Shown in pieces: positions 6,828-9,415 of a stretch of DNA of 9,415 nt. The stretch is from UBA9337 sp036584565 (lineage in GTDB: Bacteria; Patescibacteriota; Minisyncoccia; Moranbacterales; UBA9337). Position numbers and translations under genes: made by a program. The first letter of the stretch is position 1, and each line of letters opens with the position of its first letter. The notes below the pieces were generated by a model. That model was not told the origin of the DNA, did not search any database, and saw only the letters and a program-made list of their open reading frames with translations. The stretch covers positions 1 to 9,415 of the forward strand of contig JAZHDF010000096.1 of assembly GCA_036584565.1 (NCBI GenBank). The letters are read 5' to 3'.

Positions 6828-7044
6828 TTGTCATTCCAGAAGGTAGATTTTCTAAGCGATCCGCCTCAAATCGAATGGCGGAGAGCTTTTAAAAATCACC
6901 TATGTGGAATCTCAAACTAATTTTAAGTCCCCTTATTTATAGGCGGAGATCCTGTACCTGCCTGCCGGCAGGCAGGTAATTAAATTTCTAACACTCTCCG
7001 CCAGCTGGCGAATCGCTAAGAAATTTTAATTTACGGGATGACAA
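6828..7044. mobile_element. MITE-like foldback element, 217 bases, no coding capacity
   Basis: The two ends form an imperfect terminal inverted repeat. Bases 6828-6865 and the reverse complement of 7007-7044 are the same length (38) and agree at about 29 positions, beginning TTGTCATTCC against TTGTCATCCC. Inside lies a second perfect 10-bp pair (TGGCGGAGAG 6876-6885, CTCTCCGCCA 6994-7003), a 12-base palindrome CGCCAGCTGGCG (6999-7010) and the 24-base palindrome at 6955-6978. There is no open frame worth calling. The architecture suits a non-autonomous transposable element or palindromic intergenic repeat that would fold into a long hairpin or cruciform. I see no convincing target-site duplication. 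It occupies most of the gap after ispG, where no other terminator is visible. A structured RNA cannot be excluded. Confidence 0.6.
6955..6978. repeat. Perfect 24-base GC-rich palindrome
   Basis: The sequence is self-complementary about the 6966/6967 axis, with the core CCTGCCTGCCGGCAGGCAGG flanked by TA on both sides. It lies near the centre of the foldback element. It is far more GC-rich than its surroundings and has no T tract after it, so it is not a standard terminator. Confidence 0.85.
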
Positions 7045-7128
7045 AATCGGGAAGTTTTTGACTGAGGAAGACTCCTAAACCGGACACTCCTCCCCATACA
7101 GGCTATACAAAAAATAATTTTTAAAAGC

Positions 7129-7154
7129 GGAGATGAAAAATTTTTTTCATCTCC
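7129..7154 (-). terminator. 12-bp hairpin, likely terminator of the small minus-strand ORF
   Basis: GGAGATGAAAAA (7129-7140) pairs perfectly with TTTTTCATCTCC (7143-7154) across a two-base loop. Read on the minus strand it begins 12 bases after the stop of the 57-codon ORF and is followed by GCTTTT and an A/T-rich stretch. The T run is short and offset, so efficiency is uncertain. On the plus strand it is followed by AAGAAATTC, which does not fit a terminator. Confidence 0.45.
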
Positions 7155-7166
7155 AAGAAATTCGGG

Positions 7167-7340
7167 TTATGATAGCCGCGCTTTTTTAAAAAGAGCAATA
7201 ACGTTGTGCATTCGTATACAAGTTTGACACACAGTGTTTGATGATTTAACTTCTGTTTTCGCATCAAACCAAGAGCCGTCTGCTGAAGTAGTCAAAAGGG
7301 TGCTTTTGGGTTTTTCACTATTTTTAATATTCTTTTCCAT
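7167..7340 (-). CDS. Small hypothetical protein with a CxxC motif, 57 residues
   Basis: I do not recognise this protein. On the minus strand ATG at 7340 opens a frame of 57 codons ending in TAA at 7169-7167. It begins MEKNIKNSEKPKSTLLTT, has a GSWFDAK stretch in the middle, then CQTC at 38-41 followed by IRMH, and ends in a hydrophobic-then-basic IALFKKARLS. Cys38, Cys41 and His45 could be part of a small metal site, but only half a zinc finger is visible. A purine-rich GGGAGAG precedes the ATG with about 5 bases of spacing, and a strong hairpin follows the stop; both support a real gene. It lies downstream of and on the same strand as the methyltransferase, 139 bases away, so it might be read from that unit. 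There is no membrane segment or signal peptide. Being short, it could also be a chance frame. Confidence 0.4.
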   Translation of the reverse strand: MEKNIKNSEKPKSTLLTTSADGSWFDAKTEVKSSNTVCQTCIRMHNVIALFKKARLS

Positions 7341-7479
7341 TGCTCTCTCCCGTTAGAATTTTTGTGCGTAAGCTTTCAAAATTATTCCGTTTTTGGTGGG
7401 CTTTTTATATTTGTATTTTATTTTTTTGTTTTGAAAAATGAAAGAGGGGTTAGGGGTTAATTTCATTTTTCAAAACTCC
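7341..7479. other. AT-rich spacer between the small ORF and the methyltransferase
   Basis: No gene is visible. On the minus strand, a TTGAAA with TCTAAC 16 bases further on is a weak promoter candidate just upstream of the small ORF. The rest is dominated by A/T runs and the inverted repeat at 7428-7476. Confidence 0.4.
7428..7476. repeat. Perfect 16-bp inverted repeat with GGGGTTA loop, downstream of the methyltransferase
   Basis: GTTTTGAAAAATGAAA (7428-7443) and its exact complement (7461-7476) flank a 17-base loop, GAGGGGTTAGGGGTTAA, holding two GGGGTTA units. The right arm ends three bases from the methyltransferase stop codon. On the minus strand the arm is followed by an A run rather than a T run, so it is not a canonical intrinsic terminator. 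It may stabilise the mRNA 3' end, act in termination by another route, or mark a cassette boundary. Confidence 0.8.
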
Positions 7480-8547
7480 TTATTTGCACTCAACATAATG
7501 TAAATATTCAACTACTGAATTTGCTTTGTGATTTCTATTTTCTGTTTTATCTGCTTTAAATCTGCTATATTCTTTTTTGAATATTCCGTATTTACCTCTT
7601 TTAGACATAATAGTTTTAACTTCTTCTTCTGTCATTAAACCCTCATTATTATAGCTCAAAAAAATATATTTTACATTTGCTTTTTGAATAATATTTTCAA
7701 AAGACTTTAATACATATTTTTTTTGTGAAAATTTTGACTTTTGATTTGAATAATCTCTAAGTCCAGTTTTTCCTTTTATCTTCGGATTATCGTATTTAGC
7801 AATTGTCTCTAATAAATGATAATTTGGAGCATATTGTCTATGGTTATATGGTGGATCAAGATACAAAACATCTCCTTGTACTGTTTCTACTAAAGTCTCA
7901 ATATCTTCATTGTAAGCATTGTGTTCATTGTCATTGAGTACAAAATTTGCTGGCTTCATTAAAAAGTCTTTTTGTGCTGATTTTTTTAATTGTTTTAAAA
8001 AAGCACCATAAACAGAGGCAGTATTTGCTACTTTGTCTATATTTTCAATAAGAGTAGCAAGTAAAAAATAGTATTCATTATTATTAATTTTATTTTCTTT
8101 TTTCCAGTCTTCTATCTTTTCTCTTATTGTATCTACCTTTTTGCCATTTTCATCAGAAAAATATTGTCTTTGAAATTCTTTGTCTTTTGTGCCACCTAAA
8201 CAATAATTTTTATAAATAAAACCTTCTTTCAATTCTAAACTATCTAAAAATTTGCATACAAAATCAGCTCTTTTCTCAAAATCTATATTTTTCAAATCTT
8301 TTAAATCTTTCTCTAGTCCTATAAATTTTAAAACTTGATGATTTTCAATATAGTTTTTATTAAGAACAAAGCTATAATATTGTAAATCATTGGCAATAAC
8401 TTTGTGTCCCTTGCTTTTAAAATGTTGTCCAACAATTCCAGTTCCTGCAAATAAATCTAAAAAAGTAAAATCTTTTTTACCAACTACTTGATAAATTGAT
8501 TCTTCTAAAAATTGTAAGAGTGATTTTTTTGATCCAATATAATTCAT
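7480..8547 (-). CDS. D12-class N6-adenine-specific DNA methyltransferase (modification subunit of an R-M pair)
   Basis: The enzyme transfers methyl from S-adenosylmethionine to the N6 of adenine in a DNA recognition site. Numbered from ATG 8547 it has 355 residues (E. coli Dam 278). It shows the alpha-type (Dam/D12) motif order: an N-terminal YIGSKKSLL (motif X), FLDLFAGTGIVG at about 29-40 (motif I, SAM binding), a target-recognition region of about 150 residues, and the catalytic LDPPYNHRQYAP with DPPY at 231-234 (motif IV). An in-frame TTG at 8577 would add MFYNSIKKLA and overlap the endonuclease; ATG 8547 is preferred because it begins directly at the conserved motif, 2 bases after the endonuclease TAG. 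The gene is much more AT-rich than the mre block, which suggests transfer. The recognition sequence cannot be read from the protein. It is likely the protective partner of the adjacent endonuclease. Confidence 0.93.
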   Translation of the reverse strand: MNYIGSKKSLLQFLEESIYQVVGKKDFTFLDLFAGTGIVGQHFKSKGHKVIANDLQYYSFVLNKNYIENHQVLKFIGLEKDLKDLKNIDFEKRADFVCKFLDSLELKEGFIYKNYCLGGTKDKEFQRQYFSDENGKKVDTIREKIEDWKKENKINNNEYYFLLATLIENIDKVANTASVYGAFLKQLKKSAQKDFLMKPANFVLNDNEHNAYNEDIETLVETVQGDVLYLDPPYNHRQYAPNYHLLETIAKYDNPKIKGKTGLRDYSNQKSKFSQKKYVLKSFENIIQKANVKYIFLSYNNEGLMTEEEVKTIMSKRGKYGIFKKEYSRFKADKTENRNHKANSVVEYLHYVECK

Positions 8548-8549
8548 AG

Positions 8550-9278
8550 CTAATTTTTTAATAGAATTGTAAAACAATTAACTTTGTATGTTTTAATTTT
8601 CTCGGTCGGTTTACCTTTATTATGTGTATATTCAAAATTAATCGCTAAAGGATTTTCTAAATCAGTTTCCTCAATAATATTTGCAATCTTTTCTATTGAA
8701 ACATCTTCATCTAGATAGACTACTAATAATCTGCTGTCAGCACCAAATCTTCCTTCATCTTGATATTTATAAAGATATTCAGCCACTTTATGAGGATTTT
8801 GAACTGCATAATCTTTCCAATTTTCTCCAAAATCTCTTTTAAATTCATTTGTTGGACTTTTTGCAACTTTTTGATCAAATGAAATTCCGTTTATAAAAAA
8901 GTCCACACCTCTTCTATGGTTTAGTGTTGGTAAAATATTTTTATTTTTTTCAAAAATTAATGTTTCAATAAAATCGTTTCTTACTGTATTTATCTCTTTA
9001 ATTCTTCTGTATTTTACAGCTGCATGTTTTACTTTTTCGTCTTTTTGAAAACCATCAGAATTTTCAGCATTTAATCTTTGTACAAAACCGTCAAAATCTC
9101 CTTGCGAAAAAGGCCATGCGATATTACCTAATTTTAACCTTTCCCATTCTCCAAGTAAAACATTCATTGTTGAATAAGAATCTTTACCACTTTGATATTT
9201 TTCAGTTTGACTAAATAGTTCTCTGATAATTGATTCGCCATTTTCAAAATCCCAAAATTCAACAATTTTCGTCCACAA
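8550..9278 (-). CDS. Putative type II restriction endonuclease, main body downstream of a frameshift
   Basis: This is the probable cutting partner of the adjacent adenine methyltransferase. The open part from TTG 9278 encodes 242 residues. The segment RRGVDFFINGISFDQKVAKSP has the spacing of a PD-(D/E)xK nuclease core: Asp126, then Asp135-x-Lys137 after a short beta-hairpin. A Lys-rich alpha/beta C-terminal region follows, with LLVVYLDEDVS as a later strand. I cannot name the family from memory, so the nuclease call rests on this motif and the methyltransferase 2 bases downstream. TTG 9278 is a poor start: no Shine-Dalgarno precedes it, and the same frame stays open back to a TAG at 9350-9348, reading RGQFVLDLDTNQLWTKIVEFW across it. 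The true N-terminus most likely lies in the other frame, beyond the G tract at 9320-9325. If so, the gene as written is frameshifted and incomplete at the window edge. Confidence 0.72.
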   Translation of the reverse strand: MWTKIVEFWDFENGESIIRELFSQTEKYQSGKDSYSTMNVLLGEWERLKLGNIAWPFSQGDFDGFVQRLNAENSDGFQKDEKVKHAAVKYRRIKEINTVRNDFIETLIFEKNKNILPTLNHRRGVDFFINGISFDQKVAKSPTNEFKRDFGENWKDYAVQNPHKVAEYLYKYQDEGRFGADSRLLVVYLDEDVSIEKIANIIEETDLENPLAINFEYTHNKGKPTEKIKTYKVNCFTILLKN

Positions 9279-9414
9279 TTGGTTTGTATCTAAATCCAGA
9301 ACAAATTGTCCTCTGTTTGCCCCCCTTGTTATTTCTCTGGTAGGCTTCTATTTCCCTCTCAGTAATAAACCAGTCCGGAGAATTGATTATTTCTTTGGTT
9401 TCTTTGTCATAAAA
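9259..9414 (-). pseudogene. Out-of-frame upstream fragment of the restriction endonuclease (partial at window edge)
   Basis: On the minus strand a frame is open from the window edge for 51 codons (FYDKETKEIINSPDWFITER onward) and stops at TGA 9261-9259. It reads sensibly to EAYQRNNKG, at the G6 tract, and then becomes less protein-like. One G fewer would join it directly to the downstream frame as NNKGANRGQFVLDLD and continue into the endonuclease. I therefore read it as the interrupted N-terminal part of that gene. Alternatively it is the tail of a separate native gene: this stretch is somewhat richer in GC than the endonuclease body. Being only 51 codons, open by chance is possible. Confidence 0.5.
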
Positions 9415-9415
9415 G

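Noticed and set aside
7444..7460. Telomere or G-quadruplex repeat array
   Set aside because: Only two GGGGTTA units are present, too few for an array or a four-strand quadruplex; kept only as an oddity of the hairpin loop.
6777..7480. CRISPR array or tRNA gene in the long non-coding stretch
   Set aside because: There are no regularly spaced direct repeats of 20-40 bases, and I found no cloverleaf with a recognisable T-arm. The repeats are inverted rather than direct.
8548..8577. Methyltransferase start at TTG 8577
   Set aside because: It would overlap the end of the endonuclease and add ten residues before the conserved MNYIGSKKSLL opening; ATG 8547 fits the family start.

Overview
The window looks like a piece of a small-genome bacterium, most plausibly a Candidate Phyla Radiation (Patescibacteria) member. 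That is an inference from the divergent but complete MreB/MreC/MreD/PBP2 set, the sparse Shine-Dalgarno signals, the short A/T-rich spacers and the GC-rich palindrome in an intergenic element. TGA works as a normal stop (mreC ends in TGA), so the UGA-as-glycine code of Gracilibacteria/SR1 does not apply.

Left part (1-6776, plus strand, moderate GC): a near-consensus sigma70-type promoter at 59-87 drives mreB, mreC, mreD and a class B PBP2 transpeptidase (mrdA). This is the rod-shape elongation machinery. After a 71-base spacer comes an isoprenyl diphosphate synthase, and after a further 75 bases ispG, the [4Fe-4S] enzyme of the MEP pathway. Together the block joins wall elongation to isoprenoid supply: IspG makes HMBPP, later converted to IPP/DMAPP, the prenyl synthase elongates these to a short allylic diphosphate, and such a product could prime the undecaprenyl carrier that brings lipid II to PBP2. 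No rodA/mrdB is present in the window. The first 91 bases hold no intact gene, but two overlapping frames read like a shifted C-terminal tail of something upstream.

Middle (6777-7479): a gene-poor stretch. It contains a 217-base foldback, MITE-like element (6828-7044) with 38-base imperfect terminal inverted repeats and a perfect 24-base GC-rich palindrome; an unrecognised minus-strand ORF of 57 residues with a CxxC motif (7167-7340) followed by a 12-bp hairpin; and a perfect 16-bp inverted repeat (7428-7476) whose loop carries two GGGGTTA units.

Right part (7480-9415, minus strand, clearly more AT-rich): a restriction-modification pair. A putative PD-(D/E)xK restriction endonuclease is followed 2 bases later by a D12-class N6-adenine DNA methyltransferase. 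The endonuclease reading frame is broken at a six-base G tract (C6 on the plus strand, 9320-9325): the frame open from the window edge is one base out of register with the main body. Base composition and strand suggest the cassette was acquired horizontally. The slipped G tract is the most interesting observation here; it may be phase variation, decay or a sequencing error.
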